Positions 8,744 through 16,848 of a stretch of 64,000 bases of DNA are shown here, piece by piece (the first letter of the stretch is position 1; every line of letters starts with the position of its first letter). The notes beneath the pieces are model-generated. The model was given only the letters and a program-made list of their open reading frames with translations, had not been told where the DNA came from and searched no databases. Made by a program: the position numbers and the translations under genes. Origin of the DNA: Novosphingobium sp. (GTDB lineage: Bacteria > Pseudomonadota > Alphaproteobacteria > Sphingomonadales > Sphingomonadaceae); the NCBI GenBank assembly GCA_017744735.1, contig JAGIAR010000001.1, positions 186,001 to 250,000 of the forward strand, in the 5' to 3' direction.

Positions 8744-9450
8744 GGCTCCCGGCGATCCTCGCCGCGGCAGCGCTGCTCGCAGCGCCGCTGCCGGCACTCG
8801 CCCAGACCAGCGCGATGGACCGCGAAATCGACGCACTGACCCTCAGGGTGCAGAAGCTGGAGGGCGCGCGGGCGGTGAAGAAGCTGCAGCGGGCCTTCGG
8901 CTATTACGTCGACCGGGGCCTGTGGGGCGATGCGGCCGACCTGTTCGCCGATAACGGCACGATCGAAGTCGGGATCGACGGGGTCTACCAGGGCAAGGAC
9001 CGCATCCGCGAATATCTCAAGCGTCTCCACGGCGGGCAGGAAGGGCTGATCTACGGCCAGCTCAACGAATGGGTCACGCTGCAGCCGGCGATCTCGGTCT
9101 CGCCCGACGGCAGGACCGCCACCGCGCGCTGGCGCGACCTCGGCATGCTCGGCCAGTACAAGAAGCACGCCGAATGGCGCGACGGGATCTACGAGAACAC
9201 CTATGCCAAGGGCGCGGACGGGATCTGGCGGATCCAGTCGCTGCATCTCTACGTGAACTTCGTCGCGCCTTACGAGAAGGGCTGGGCGCGGCTGAAGCCG
9301 GGCGAAGGGCTGGTGCAGAGCCAGGCTTCGAAGGACTACCCGGCAGACCGGCCGCCAAGCGCGACCTACGCCCCCTTCCCCGCCGTCGAAATCCCGCCGT
9401 TCCAGGCTCCCAACCCCGCCACCGGCAAGCCCGTGCAGGGAGGCAAGTGA
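8740..9450 (+). CDS. Exported SnoaL-like protein, paralogue 1 (active-site histidine replaced)
   Basis: A 236-residue protein starting at a GTG that overlaps the previous stop codon (GTGA), so translation is coupled. The signal peptide ends at about PALAQ. The mature part begins with a short coiled helix and then FGYYVDRGLWGDAADLF, the conserved Tyr/Asp helix of SnoaL/scytalone-dehydratase-like folds. It aligns through its length with the next two genes, including the tail IPPFQAPNPATGKPV. Where the two sister proteins have a histidine in NHMQ, this copy has Trp (LNEWVTLQ). If that histidine is catalytic, as in scytalone dehydratase or BaiE, this copy may bind rather than turn over its ligand, or partner a sister protein. 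Confidence 0.85.
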   Translation: MRLPAILAAAALLAAPLPALAQTSAMDREIDALTLRVQKLEGARAVKKLQRAFGYYVDRGLWGDAADLFADNGTIEVGIDGVYQGKDRIREYLKRLHGGQEGLIYGQLNEWVTLQPAISVSPDGRTATARWRDLGMLGQYKKHAEWRDGIYENTYAKGADGIWRIQSLHLYVNFVAPYEKGWARLKPGEGLVQSQASKDYPADRPPSATYAPFPAVEIPPFQAPNPATGKPVQGGK

Positions 9451-10169
9451 TGCGCAAGACCCTGCTCTCGCTCTGCGCGGCCGCGCTCGCCCTCACCGCG
9501 GCCCCGGCCTTCGCGCAGGAAACCCCCGAGGCCCGCCTCGCCGCCTACAAGCATCGGGTCGAACTGCTCGAAGACCAGGATGCGGTCGAGAACCTCCAGG
9601 CCGATTACGGCTATTATTTCGACAAGGGCCTGTGGAACGACGTCGCCGACCTGTTCACCGCGAAGGGCAGCTTCGAATACGGCCAGCGCGGCGTCTACAT
9701 CGGACGCGAGCGGATCCGCCACGCGCTGCTGCTGTTCGGGCCGCAGGGCCTCGCCCCGGCGCATCTCAACAACCACATGCAGCTCCAGGCGGTGATCGTG
9801 GTCGCCCCCGACGGCAAGAGTGCGACCGCGCGCTGGCAGGGCATGGTGATGCTGGGCGAGCCCGGCCATAACGGCATCTGGGGCGTCGGCATCTACGAGA
9901 ACACCTACGCCAAGGAAGCCGGCGTGTGGAAGATCGCCAGCCTGCATTTCTACCCGGTGGCGCTGACCGATTACGATCAGGGCTTCATGAAGTCAGCGCT
10001 GCCGATGGAGGGGGTGAGCGCGCTCTACCCGCCCGACAAGCCGCCGACGGAGGTCTACCGGACCTTCCCGTCGAACTACATCCCGCCCTTCAGCTTCGTC
10101 CACCCGGTGACCGGCAAGTCGCTGAAGGATTTGCCGCAACCCAAGGACGACGTGGTCGGGAGGGAATGA
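9450..10169 (+). CDS. Exported SnoaL-like protein, paralogue 2
   Basis: A 239-residue exported protein (signal peptide to about PAFAQ) whose ATG overlaps the preceding stop by one base (TGATG). It carries YGYYFDKGLWNDVADLF and the histidine motif LNNHMQLQ, the Tyr, Asp and His arrangement used by dehydratases and isomerases of the SnoaL/NTF2 superfamily. It also carries the family tail IPPFSFVHPVTGKSL. It is the middle of three tandem paralogues that clearly arose by duplication. Exported SnoaL-like enzymes are less common than cytoplasmic ones. Position in an operon with a PQQ dehydrogenase suggests action on a periplasmic alcohol or carbonyl compound. Confidence 0.87.
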   Translation: MRKTLLSLCAAALALTAAPAFAQETPEARLAAYKHRVELLEDQDAVENLQADYGYYFDKGLWNDVADLFTAKGSFEYGQRGVYIGRERIRHALLLFGPQGLAPAHLNNHMQLQAVIVVAPDGKSATARWQGMVMLGEPGHNGIWGVGIYENTYAKEAGVWKIASLHFYPVALTDYDQGFMKSALPMEGVSALYPPDKPPTEVYRTFPSNYIPPFSFVHPVTGKSLKDLPQPKDDVVGRE

Positions 10170-10171
10170 GC

Positions 10172-10966
10172 ATGAACCGGATCCTGTTCGCAGCGGCGCT
10201 GCTGGCTTCCGCCCTTCCCGCCCCCGCCTTCGCGCAAGACGCGCAGGCGGTGAACGCCAAGCTCGACGCGCTCGATGCCCGCATCACCCGGCTGGAGGAC
10301 CTCAACCAGATCGAGCGGCTTCAGCGGACCTACGGCTATTTCGTCGATAAGGGTCAGTGGACCCAGCTGTCCGAGCTGTTCACCGACGATGCGACGCTCG
10401 AGATCGGCGGCAAGGGCCTGTTCCTCGGCAAGAAGCGCGTGCTCGAATACATGCAGACCGCCTTCGGGCCCGACGGCGCGAAGATCGGCCTGCTCGCGAA
10501 CCACATGCAGTTCCAGACCCTCCCCGACGTCTCGGCCGACGGCAAGACCGGCTGGATCCGCAGCCGCGCCTTCGTGATGTCGAACGGCGGCTGGGGCCTG
10601 CCGCTCTACGAGAACGAGTACCGGAAAGGCGCCGACGGCAAGTGGCGGATCAGCCGCCTGTCGGGCCCGTTCACGATGTACACCAATTGGGACGGCTGGG
10701 GTAAGAACGCGCTCAACAACACCTGGCCGGACAAGTTCGATCCGCCGCCGGACCTGCCGCCCTCCACGGTCTACCTGACCTATCCGGCCTATTACATCGC
10801 GCCGTTCCACTATCCGAACCCGGTCACCGGCAAGCCGTTCAGGAGCGATACCGGCCCGGTCGGAGCCTATGCCGCGCCGCCGGGGACGCCGGAACAGCAG
10901 GCCTCGCTCAAGGTCGGACAACTGGCCGACGGCACCCAGCCGATCGCCGACACGCCCAAGGATTGA
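10172..10966 (+). CDS. Exported SnoaL-like protein, paralogue 3
   Basis: A 264-residue exported protein (signal peptide to about PAFAQ). It has YGYFVDKGQWTQLSELF, NHMQFQ and the tail IAPFHYPNPVTGKPF, and so keeps the Tyr, Asp and His of the putative active site. It ends with about 35 extra residues compared with its sisters. Two starts are possible: ATG at 10166, which overlaps the previous stop as ATGA, and ATG at 10172. The second was chosen because the GGGAGGG ribosome-binding site lies only one base before the first but about seven before the second. The stop is five bases before the start of the second PQQ dehydrogenase. Confidence 0.85.
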   Translation: MNRILFAAALLASALPAPAFAQDAQAVNAKLDALDARITRLEDLNQIERLQRTYGYFVDKGQWTQLSELFTDDATLEIGGKGLFLGKKRVLEYMQTAFGPDGAKIGLLANHMQFQTLPDVSADGKTGWIRSRAFVMSNGGWGLPLYENEYRKGADGKWRISRLSGPFTMYTNWDGWGKNALNNTWPDKFDPPPDLPPSTVYLTYPAYYIAPFHYPNPVTGKPFRSDTGPVGAYAAPPGTPEQQASLKVGQLADGTQPIADTPKD

Positions 10967-10971
10967 ATTCG

Positions 10972-13056
10972 ATGAAGCTTCGCCAACTCGCCGCCGCCGT
11001 GATGCTGCTCGGTGCCTGCCTTGCGGGCGCCGCCTGGGCCGCCGGCAAGGTCGATCCGCTGGCCTCCCCGCTTCCGGGGGCGTGGACCAGCGACGGGCGC
11101 GACTACAGCGCGCAGCGCTACAGCCCGCTGACCCAGATCACCGCCGCGAACGTCGGCAAGCTGGGGCTCGCGTGGTACGACGACCTCGGCACGATGCGCG
11201 GGATCGAGGCGACCCCGCTCTACGCCGACGGGGTGCTCTACAACACGCTCGCGTGGAACATCACCAGCGCCTACGACGCGAAGACCGGCAAGAAATTGTG
11301 GACCTACGATCCCCAGGTGCCGCGCGAATACGGCCGCTATGCCTGCTGCGAGCCGGTTGCCCGCGGGCTCGCCATGTCGGGCAACAAGATCATCATCGGC
11401 ACGCTCGACGGGCGGCTGATCGCGCTCGACAGGAAGACCGGCAAACCGCTCTGGACCACCGAGACCTTCCCCGAAGAAACCAAGGATAAATACGCCTATT
11501 CGATCACCGGCGCTCCGCGGGTGTTCGGCGACATGGTGGTGGTCGGCCAGTCGGGCGGGGACCTCGGCGTGCGCGGCTTCGTCGCCGCGTGGGACGTGAA
11601 CACCGGCAAGAAGCGCTGGAAGTTCTTCCTCACCCCCAATCCCGAGGGCAAGCTCGACGGCGAGGCCTCGGACCCGATCATGGACATGATCCGCAAGACC
11701 TGGTCCGACGAGGGCATGTGGAAGACGCTGGGCGGCGGCGCGAACCCGTGGGATTCGATCGCCTACGATCCGGTCAACAAGCTCGTGTTCGTCGGCACCG
11801 GCAATTCCAGCCCGCATTCGCAGTTCTACCGCAGCCCGGGCGGCGGCGACAATCTGTTCGTCTGCTCGATCGTCGCGCTGCACGCGGACGACGGGTCCTA
11901 TGCCTGGCACTACCAGCTCGTCCCCGGAGAGGAATGGGACTACACCTGCACCTCCTCGATGATCCAGGCCGACCTGACGATCGACGGCAAGCAGCGCCAG
12001 GTGCTGATGCAGGCGCCCAAGGACGGCTTCTTCTATGTCCTCGACCGCAAGACCGGGAAGCTGATCAGCGCCAAGCCGCATGTGAAGACCAACTGGAATC
12101 TCGGTTTCGACGCGAACGGCCGCCCGAACGTCAATCCGGCGGTGCGCTACGATACCGATCCGGTGCTGGTCTATCCGGGCCCCGGCGGCGCGCATAACTG
12201 GTTCCCGATGGCGTTCAGCCCGAAGACCGGGCTGGCCTATTTCCCGTCCTACCAGTCGGGCTTCGTTTACGCCCGGCAGGAAGGCTGGACCCCGCAGCCG
12301 TTCCGTTCGAACAGCGGCTGGGGCGGCTATTCGGGCGATGCGCTGAAGAAGCGGATCGAATTGCAGAAGCAGGCCGACGCCGACGAGAAGGCGTGGCTGA
12401 CCGCGTGGGATCCGGTGAAGCAGCAGGTCGCCTGGCAGGTGCCCCTGCCGCGCCACGGCAACGGCGGGGCGATGGTAACCGCGTCGAACCTGGTGTTCGA
12501 AGGCACGACCAAGCAGACCTATGCCGCCTTCGACGCGCGAACCGGCAAGGTCCTGTGGGAATTCCCGACCCAGAGCGCCCCGGTTGCGGGCGGGATCACC
12601 TACATGCTCGACGGCGTGCAATATGTCGCGGTCAACGCCGGCTGGGGCGGCGGTGCGGCGCAGGTCGAGCGCGGCGCCGGCACCGAACTGCCGCGCGCCA
12701 ACGCCCGGCTGCTGGTGTTCAAGCTCGGCGGCACGAAGCAGCTTCCGCCGCTCGCCAAGACCGACCCGATCCCCCAGCCCCCGCCGCTGCGCGGCACCGA
12801 GGCGCAGATCCAGAAGGGCGCCCAGCTGTTCGCCGACACCTGCGCCCAGTGCCACGGGCGGCTCGCGGTCGGCGGGGTCAAGGATCTGCGCCATCTGACG
12901 CCGGAGACCCACGCCAAGTTCAACGACATCGTGCTCGGCGGGATCTACAAGGACAAGGGCATGGCGAGCTTCGCCGACATCCTCAAGCCCGAGGACGCCG
13001 AGGCGATCCACGACTACCTGATCGCCCGCGCGAACGAGGACTGGGGCGGGAAGTAG
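10972..13056 (+). CDS. PQQ-dependent alcohol dehydrogenase with C-terminal cytochrome c (second copy)
   Basis: A 694-residue quinohaemoprotein. The N terminus has a signal segment with a possible lipobox (LLGAC), so it may be lipid-anchored. The vicinal cysteines are C125-C126 in YACCEP, the metal region includes DGEASD and GTGNSSP, the catalytic aspartate is in EEWDYTCT (D-x-T, so calcium type), and the haem motif CAQCH is at 624-628. The C-terminal cytochrome is nearly the same as in the copy at 5390 (GGVKDLR, YLIARANED), so the two are paralogues. It ends an operon whose genes overlap or nearly touch. A TTG nine bases upstream is in frame, but ATG at 10972 gives the better signal peptide. 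Two copies with different substrate pockets may act on successive alcohols. Confidence 0.93.
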   Translation: MKLRQLAAAVMLLGACLAGAAWAAGKVDPLASPLPGAWTSDGRDYSAQRYSPLTQITAANVGKLGLAWYDDLGTMRGIEATPLYADGVLYNTLAWNITSAYDAKTGKKLWTYDPQVPREYGRYACCEPVARGLAMSGNKIIIGTLDGRLIALDRKTGKPLWTTETFPEETKDKYAYSITGAPRVFGDMVVVGQSGGDLGVRGFVAAWDVNTGKKRWKFFLTPNPEGKLDGEASDPIMDMIRKTWSDEGMWKTLGGGANPWDSIAYDPVNKLVFVGTGNSSPHSQFYRSPGGGDNLFVCSIVALHADDGSYAWHYQLVPGEEWDYTCTSSMIQADLTIDGKQRQVLMQAPKDGFFYVLDRKTGKLISAKPHVKTNWNLGFDANGRPNVNPAVRYDTDPVLVYPGPGGAHNWFPMAFSPKTGLAYFPSYQSGFVYARQEGWTPQPFRSNSGWGGYSGDALKKRIELQKQADADEKAWLTAWDPVKQQVAWQVPLPRHGNGGAMVTASNLVFEGTTKQTYAAFDARTGKVLWEFPTQSAPVAGGITYMLDGVQYVAVNAGWGGGAAQVERGAGTELPRANARLLVFKLGGTKQLPPLAKTDPIPQPPPLRGTEAQIQKGAQLFADTCAQCHGRLAVGGVKDLRHLTPETHAKFNDIVLGGIYKDKGMASFADILKPEDAEAIHDYLIARANEDWGGK

Positions 13057-13070
13057 CGCCGCCCCAGTCC
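13038..13070 (+). terminator. Hairpin spanning the stop codon of the second PQQ dehydrogenase
   Basis: GGACTGGGGCGG and its exact complement CCGCCCCAGTCC form a 12-base-pair stem whose nine-base loop contains the TAG stop codon. The REP sequence begins directly after the right arm, at 13071. There is no T-run, so it may act by protecting the mRNA end rather than as a classical terminator. Confidence 0.55.
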
Positions 13071-13090
13071 AATTCGGTGACAGTTTACTT
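13071..13090 (+). repeat. REP sequence 1
   Basis: AATTCGGTGACAGTTTACTT, the 20-base core shared by the REP copies around the RAYT gene. It is in forward orientation, 37 bases upstream of the RAYT start. Confidence 0.85.
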
Positions 13091-13127
13091 AATTGACGGT
13101 TGGGCCAGCGCGGGTTAGCTCCCGCGG

Positions 13128-13820
13128 ATGGCCCGCCTCGCCCGCATCGTGATCCCCGGGGTCGCGCACCACGTCACCCAGCGCGGCAACCGCAGGCAGC
13201 CGGTGTTCTTCTCCGACGATGACCGCACGCGCTATCTCGGTCTGCTCAAGGGCGGCTGCGCAAAGGCCGACGTGCGCTGCCTCGCGTGGTGCCTGATGGA
13301 CAACCACGTTCACCTGGTGCTGGTACCGACCGATGCGGACGGACTGCGCAAGGCGCTGGCCGACGCCCACCGGCGCTACACGCTGGCAATCAACCTGCGC
13401 GAGGGCTGGAGCGGTCATCTGTTCCAGGAGCGCTTTGCGAGCTATCCGATGGACGACGCGCATCTGATGGCGGCGGTGCGCTATGTCGAGCGCAACCCGG
13501 TCGCGGCCGGGCTTGTGCGTGAGGCGGCGGACTGGCGCTGGTCGAGCGCGGCGAGCCATATCGCCGGCAGGCGGGTCGCCGGCGATCCGCTCACCGATGT
13601 CGCGGCGCTCGGCGCGCATGTCGGCAACTGGCGCGCGCTGCTGCAATACGGGCTCGAAGCAGGCGATGTGGGCGCGGAAGGCGAAGCGGTTGCCGAGGCG
13701 ATCGAGAAGCGGCTGAGCACCGGGCGGCCGTTTGCGGAAGCGGAATGGATCGCGGCGGTGGAGAAATCCAGCGGCCGGTCGCTGGCCTTGGGCAGGCGAG
13801 GTCCGAAGCCGCGAGGGTAA
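13128..13820 (+). CDS. REP-associated tyrosine transposase (RAYT, IS200-like Y1 family)
   Basis: A 230-residue HUH-type single-strand DNA transposase. The metal-binding HUH motif is H60-V-H62 in MDNHVHLVLVP, and the nucleophilic tyrosine is Y84 in HRRYTLAIN. Other family marks are HHVTQRGN near the start and VERNPVAAGLV later. RAYTs are domesticated relatives of IS200 transposases that handle REP sequences rather than moving as full insertion sequences. Here the gene is flanked on both sides by copies of the same REP core, one upstream and three downstream, with two more at 18.8 kb, which fits a working RAYT-REP pair. The ATG at 13128 follows the upstream REP. The active site looks intact. 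Confidence 0.92.
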   Translation: MARLARIVIPGVAHHVTQRGNRRQPVFFSDDDRTRYLGLLKGGCAKADVRCLAWCLMDNHVHLVLVPTDADGLRKALADAHRRYTLAINLREGWSGHLFQERFASYPMDDAHLMAAVRYVERNPVAAGLVREAADWRWSSAASHIAGRRVAGDPLTDVAALGAHVGNWRALLQYGLEAGDVGAEGEAVAEAIEKRLSTGRPFAEAEWIAAVEKSSGRSLALGRRGPKPRG

Positions 13821-13825
13821 ACGCC

Positions 13826-13911
13826 AATTCGGTGACAGTTTACTTTTTACGGGCCAGCGGACGTTCCTCGCGCAGTGGCTTTGGCCGTAAAAAGTAAACT
13901 GTCCCCGAATT
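13826..13911. repeat. REP pair 2/3 in inverted orientation (BIME-like)
   Basis: Forward REP at 13826-13845 and inverted REP at 13892-13911. The match extends beyond the core through TTTTACGG and GCCA, so the two arms of about 30 bases could fold into one long hairpin with a loop of about 26 bases. The right copy differs by one base in the core (GGGGACAG for GGTGACAG). It lies directly after the RAYT stop codon. Confidence 0.85.
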
Positions 13912-13930
13912 GCTTGGCGAAACCTCTAAT

Positions 13931-13949
13931 TAGTAAACTGTCACCGAAT
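13931..13949 (-). repeat. REP sequence 4 (inverted)
   Basis: TAGTAAACTGTCACCGAAT, the complement of the REP core. Its last base touches the stop codon of the PiT gene (13949-13951), so this copy forms the 3' end of that gene's transcript. Confidence 0.8.
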
Positions 13950-14950
13950 CAGAACAGCCTGGTCAGCAGGTAGAAGCCGGCGCCCACCAGCCCGCTTGCC
14001 GGAATGGTGATGAACCAGGCGACGATCACCCGGCTGGCGACGCTCCAGCGCACCGCGCTGGCGCGGCGGGCGGCGCCGGTGCCGACCACCGCGCCGGTGA
14101 TCGCATGGGTGGTCGAGATCGGGATGCCCATCGCGCTTGCGCCGAACACCACGATCGAGCTGGCGGTCGAGGCGCAGAAGCCCGAGTGGTGGTTGAGCTT
14201 GGTCAGGCCGGTGCCCATCGTCTTGATGATCTTCCACCCGCCCGAGACGGTGCCGAGCGAGATCGCCGCGTAGCAGCCGAGCACGACCCATTCGGGCACG
14301 TAGAAGGTCTTGCCGAGATGGCCGGTGGAATAGAGCAGCACCGCGATCACGCCCATGGTCTTCTGCGCGTCGTTGCCGCCGTGGCTGATCGAATAGGCGG
14401 CGGAAGATATCAGATGCAGGCCCTTGAAATTCTTGTCCGCGGTGCGCGGCGCGGCGCCCCTGAACATCCAGCTCGTCGCGAGCATCAGGATCATCGCGAT
14501 GCCGAAGCCGATGATCGGCGAAAGGAAGATCGCGAGCACCGTCTTGTTGGTGCCGTCGAACTCGACCACCCCGAAGCCCGCGTGCGCCATGCCGGCGCCG
14601 AGCAAGCCGCCGATCAGCGCGTGGCTGGACGAGGACGGGATGCCCTTGATCCAGGTCACCACGTTCCAGAACATCGCGCCCACCAGCGCGCCGAACACCA
14701 CCGCCGGGGTCACCGCATCCTTGTCGATGATCCCCTTGCCCACGGTCTCGGCAACGTGCAGGCCGACGATCCAATAGGCGAGGAAGTTGCCGATCGCGGC
14801 GAAGATCACCGCGTGGAGCGGGTTGAGCAGCTTGGTCGAGACGACCGTCGCGATCGCGTTGGCGGCGTCGTGCAACCCGTTGAGGAAGTCGAACGCCAGC
14901 GCCATCACGACGAGCGCGACCAGCAGCGGAAATGCCAGGGTGTGTTCCAT
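13949..14950 (-). CDS. pit: Inorganic phosphate transporter, PiT family
   Basis: A 333-residue inner-membrane carrier for low-affinity uptake of phosphate (as a metal-phosphate complex, driven by protons or sodium). The two inverted signature repeats are visible: FDFLNGLHDAANAIAT near residue 20 and SISHGGNDAQKTMGV in the second half, along with GIPSSSSHALIGG and GIPISTTHAITGAVVG. About ten membrane helices are expected. Its ATG overlaps the stop codon of the upstream Nudix-DUF47 gene by one base (TAATG), so the two are translated together. DUF47/PhoU-like proteins commonly control PiT carriers. The stop codon touches an inverted REP sequence. Confidence 0.95.
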   Translation of the reverse strand: MEHTLAFPLLVALVVMALAFDFLNGLHDAANAIATVVSTKLLNPLHAVIFAAIGNFLAYWIVGLHVAETVGKGIIDKDAVTPAVVFGALVGAMFWNVVTWIKGIPSSSSHALIGGLLGAGMAHAGFGVVEFDGTNKTVLAIFLSPIIGFGIAMILMLATSWMFRGAAPRTADKNFKGLHLISSAAYSISHGGNDAQKTMGVIAVLLYSTGHLGKTFYVPEWVVLGCYAAISLGTVSGGWKIIKTMGTGLTKLNHHSGFCASTASSIVVFGASAMGIPISTTHAITGAVVGTGAARRASAVRWSVASRVIVAWFITIPASGLVGAGFYLLTRLF

Positions 14951-16101
14951 TACGAGTGGTCGATCACCAGGCCGTCGATCTCGTTCGCGACATCCTCGAA
15001 GCGGTCGACCACGCGCTCGAGCCGCTTGAACATCTCCTGCCGGACGAAGAACTGCAGCGGATCCTTCTTGCCGATCTGCTTGTAGATCCGCTTGAGGCCG
15101 GCGGCGTGGATCTCGTCCGCATGGCCTTCGATCCGCACGATCCGCTCGGTTAGCTCGTGCAGGCGGTGGCCGTTCTCGGCGATCCGGCGCAGCAGCGGGA
15201 TCGCTTCGGCGGTGAGGCGCGCGGCATCGACGATGCTTGCCGCCATGTCGCGCATTTCGGGCTCGAATTCGTTGACCTCGTAGAGCTCGGCGGCGCCGGC
15301 GGTCTGGTACATCTCGTCGATCGCATCGTCCATCGAGGCGATCAGGCTGGTGATCGCGCCGCGATCGAACGGGGTGAGGAAGGTGCGGCGTACGGTCTGC
15401 AGGACTTCGCGGGTGATCGCGTCGGCATCGTGCTCGCGTTCCTGCAGCTCGCGGATGTGGTCCGCCTTGCCCGGCCCGCCCTGGAGCAGCCGCGCCAGCG
15501 AATCCGCGCCGGCGACCAGCGTCGTCGCATGGGCTTCGAACATCTCGAAGAAATTGCCCTGTTGCGGCAGCAGCCGCTGAAACCACCCGAACATCATGCT
15601 TATCCCTGTTTTTGCGCCGACAGCCCCGAACACGCGCCGCCCTGCGACCAACATGTTACGGGTTTGTGTCGCCGCGATGAATTCGCTCGGCCCGAAGCTG
15701 TGCATCAGATCGCGCAGGTCTGGCTCGTCGACCGCCTCGGCCGCCTCGGCGAGGGTGAACCAGCGCCGTTCGCGCTCGTTCTGCTCCTTCCAGCTCGGCA
15801 ATTCCTCGGTCACGGCGAAGGGGAACACATCCACGTCCGTCCACACCGCCGCGCCCGACGGCTGCCGCTTGCGATAGCGGAACGAGCCGAGCGGCGTCGG
15901 GCAGGTCGCGCCCAGCACGCCGGCCTCTTCCTCGGCTTCCTTCGCCGCGCTTGCGTGGGGGGTGAGCTTGCTTTCGGGGCGCCCCTTCGGGATCACCCAG
16001 CGCCCGGTGCCGCGCGAGCTCACCAGCAGGATCTGGATCGGCGCGTCGATCGCCGGGCCCTCGGTGCGATAGGGCAGAACTGCAATTTGCCGCATCGCCA
16101 T
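14950..16101 (-). CDS. Fusion of a Nudix hydrolase with a DUF47/PhoU-like phosphate-transport regulator
   Basis: A 383-residue reading frame with two parts. Residues 1 to about 150 form a Nudix hydrolase; the Nudix box at 40-62 keeps EAEEEAGV, but the usual first glutamate is Leu (L46), as in some diphosphoinositol-type relatives. Residues 169-383 match a complete DUF47 protein of about 215 residues, which normally stands alone and controls the PiT carrier encoded next. A second start is possible at M169 (15597), with AGGGA a suitable distance upstream, so both a fusion and a free DUF47 protein could be made. The stop codon overlaps the pit start. The fusion suggests a link between polyphosphate or nucleotide-phosphate hydrolysis and phosphate uptake. 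Confidence 0.85.
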   Translation of the reverse strand: MAMRQIAVLPYRTEGPAIDAPIQILLVSSRGTGRWVIPKGRPESKLTPHASAAKEAEEEAGVLGATCPTPLGSFRYRKRQPSGAAVWTDVDVFPFAVTEELPSWKEQNERERRWFTLAEAAEAVDEPDLRDLMHSFGPSEFIAATQTRNMLVAGRRVFGAVGAKTGISMMFGWFQRLLPQQGNFFEMFEAHATTLVAGADSLARLLQGGPGKADHIRELQEREHDADAITREVLQTVRRTFLTPFDRGAITSLIASMDDAIDEMYQTAGAAELYEVNEFEPEMRDMAASIVDAARLTAEAIPLLRRIAENGHRLHELTERIVRIEGHADEIHAAGLKRIYKQIGKKDPLQFFVRQEMFKRLERVVDRFEDVANEIDGLVIDHS

Positions 16102-16209
16102 CGGCTTGAATCCCCTCTCGGTCGCACAAGCCGTTCGGCTAGGGAAATGACGGGACTATGACAAACCCGCCGTGGTTCCTATTCGCATCTTTCCGGCCGT
16201 GCGGAAAGC

Positions 16210-16848
16210 TCACCCTTCGAGCAGCGCGAGCGGATTGGGCTGCGGCTCGGCGATCTTGCGCAGCGTGTTCCGGTCGCGATGCTGGAACAGGCCCTGCTGC
16301 CCCTTCACCGCCAGCATCGTATCGGACACATAGCTCCAGCTGCCGTCGGGATTGAAGGTGATCTCCAACCGGTAGGAATCGGTGCGGAAGGCATGTTCGA
16401 GGAAATCGGTGGAGCAGATGCCGTAGGCGGTGTCGCCGCGGGTGGCCGAGACCACCAGCCGGTCCGCATCGGGCTCCGCCTGCCCCCTGGCGAGCGCGAT
16501 CTGGCCGCGCGGGATCGCGAGGGTCTGCATCACCAGCCCGGTCGCCGGCTCCCACAGCCAGTAGCCGACCTGGTCGTGAAAGGTGATCTGCTCTTCGGGC
16601 GTGTTGATATGGACATGGTAGCGCAGGCCGTAGAGCAGCTGCGGCCCGTTCGCCTGCGGATCGATCGGCTCCATCACGATCCGTTCGAGATAGTCGCGCG
16701 TCTCGGGGCCTTCGGCCTTCGGATTGACGTCGACCCCGCGCAGTCCCTCCCAGGTTCCGGCGAGCCGGCGCAGCGGGCCGAGATTGTTCAATCCGTGCGG
16801 ATCGACGTCTTCGGGTTCGGTAAAAATGTCGTCGGGAAATTCGGCCAT
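16210..16848 (-). CDS. Nitrobindin/FABP-like haem-binding beta-barrel protein (THAP4-type)
   Basis: A 212-residue cytosolic protein with the fatty-acid-binding-protein-like barrel used by nitrobindins. The GTWEG motif at 31-35 starts the barrel, and later strands include TFHDQVGYWLWEPATGLVMQ and ITFNPDGSWSYVSDTML. Some members bind haem and react with nitric oxide or peroxynitrite; the proximal histidine cannot be fixed with certainty, although FQHRDRNTL near the end is a candidate. The start at 16848 has a good ribosome-binding site (GAGGGGC). It stands alone, divergent from a tannase-family gene. Confidence 0.75.
   Translation of the reverse strand: MAEFPDDIFTEPEDVDPHGLNNLGPLRRLAGTWEGLRGVDVNPKAEGPETRDYLERIVMEPIDPQANGPQLLYGLRYHVHINTPEEQITFHDQVGYWLWEPATGLVMQTLAIPRGQIALARGQAEPDADRLVVSATRGDTAYGICSTDFLEHAFRTDSYRLEITFNPDGSWSYVSDTMLAVKGQQGLFQHRDRNTLRKIAEPQPNPLALLEG

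Noticed and set aside
13128-13820. The RAYT gene as a complete insertion sequence
   Set aside because: There are no IS200-type ends or target duplication, and the flanking repeats are REP copies that also occur apart from the gene.
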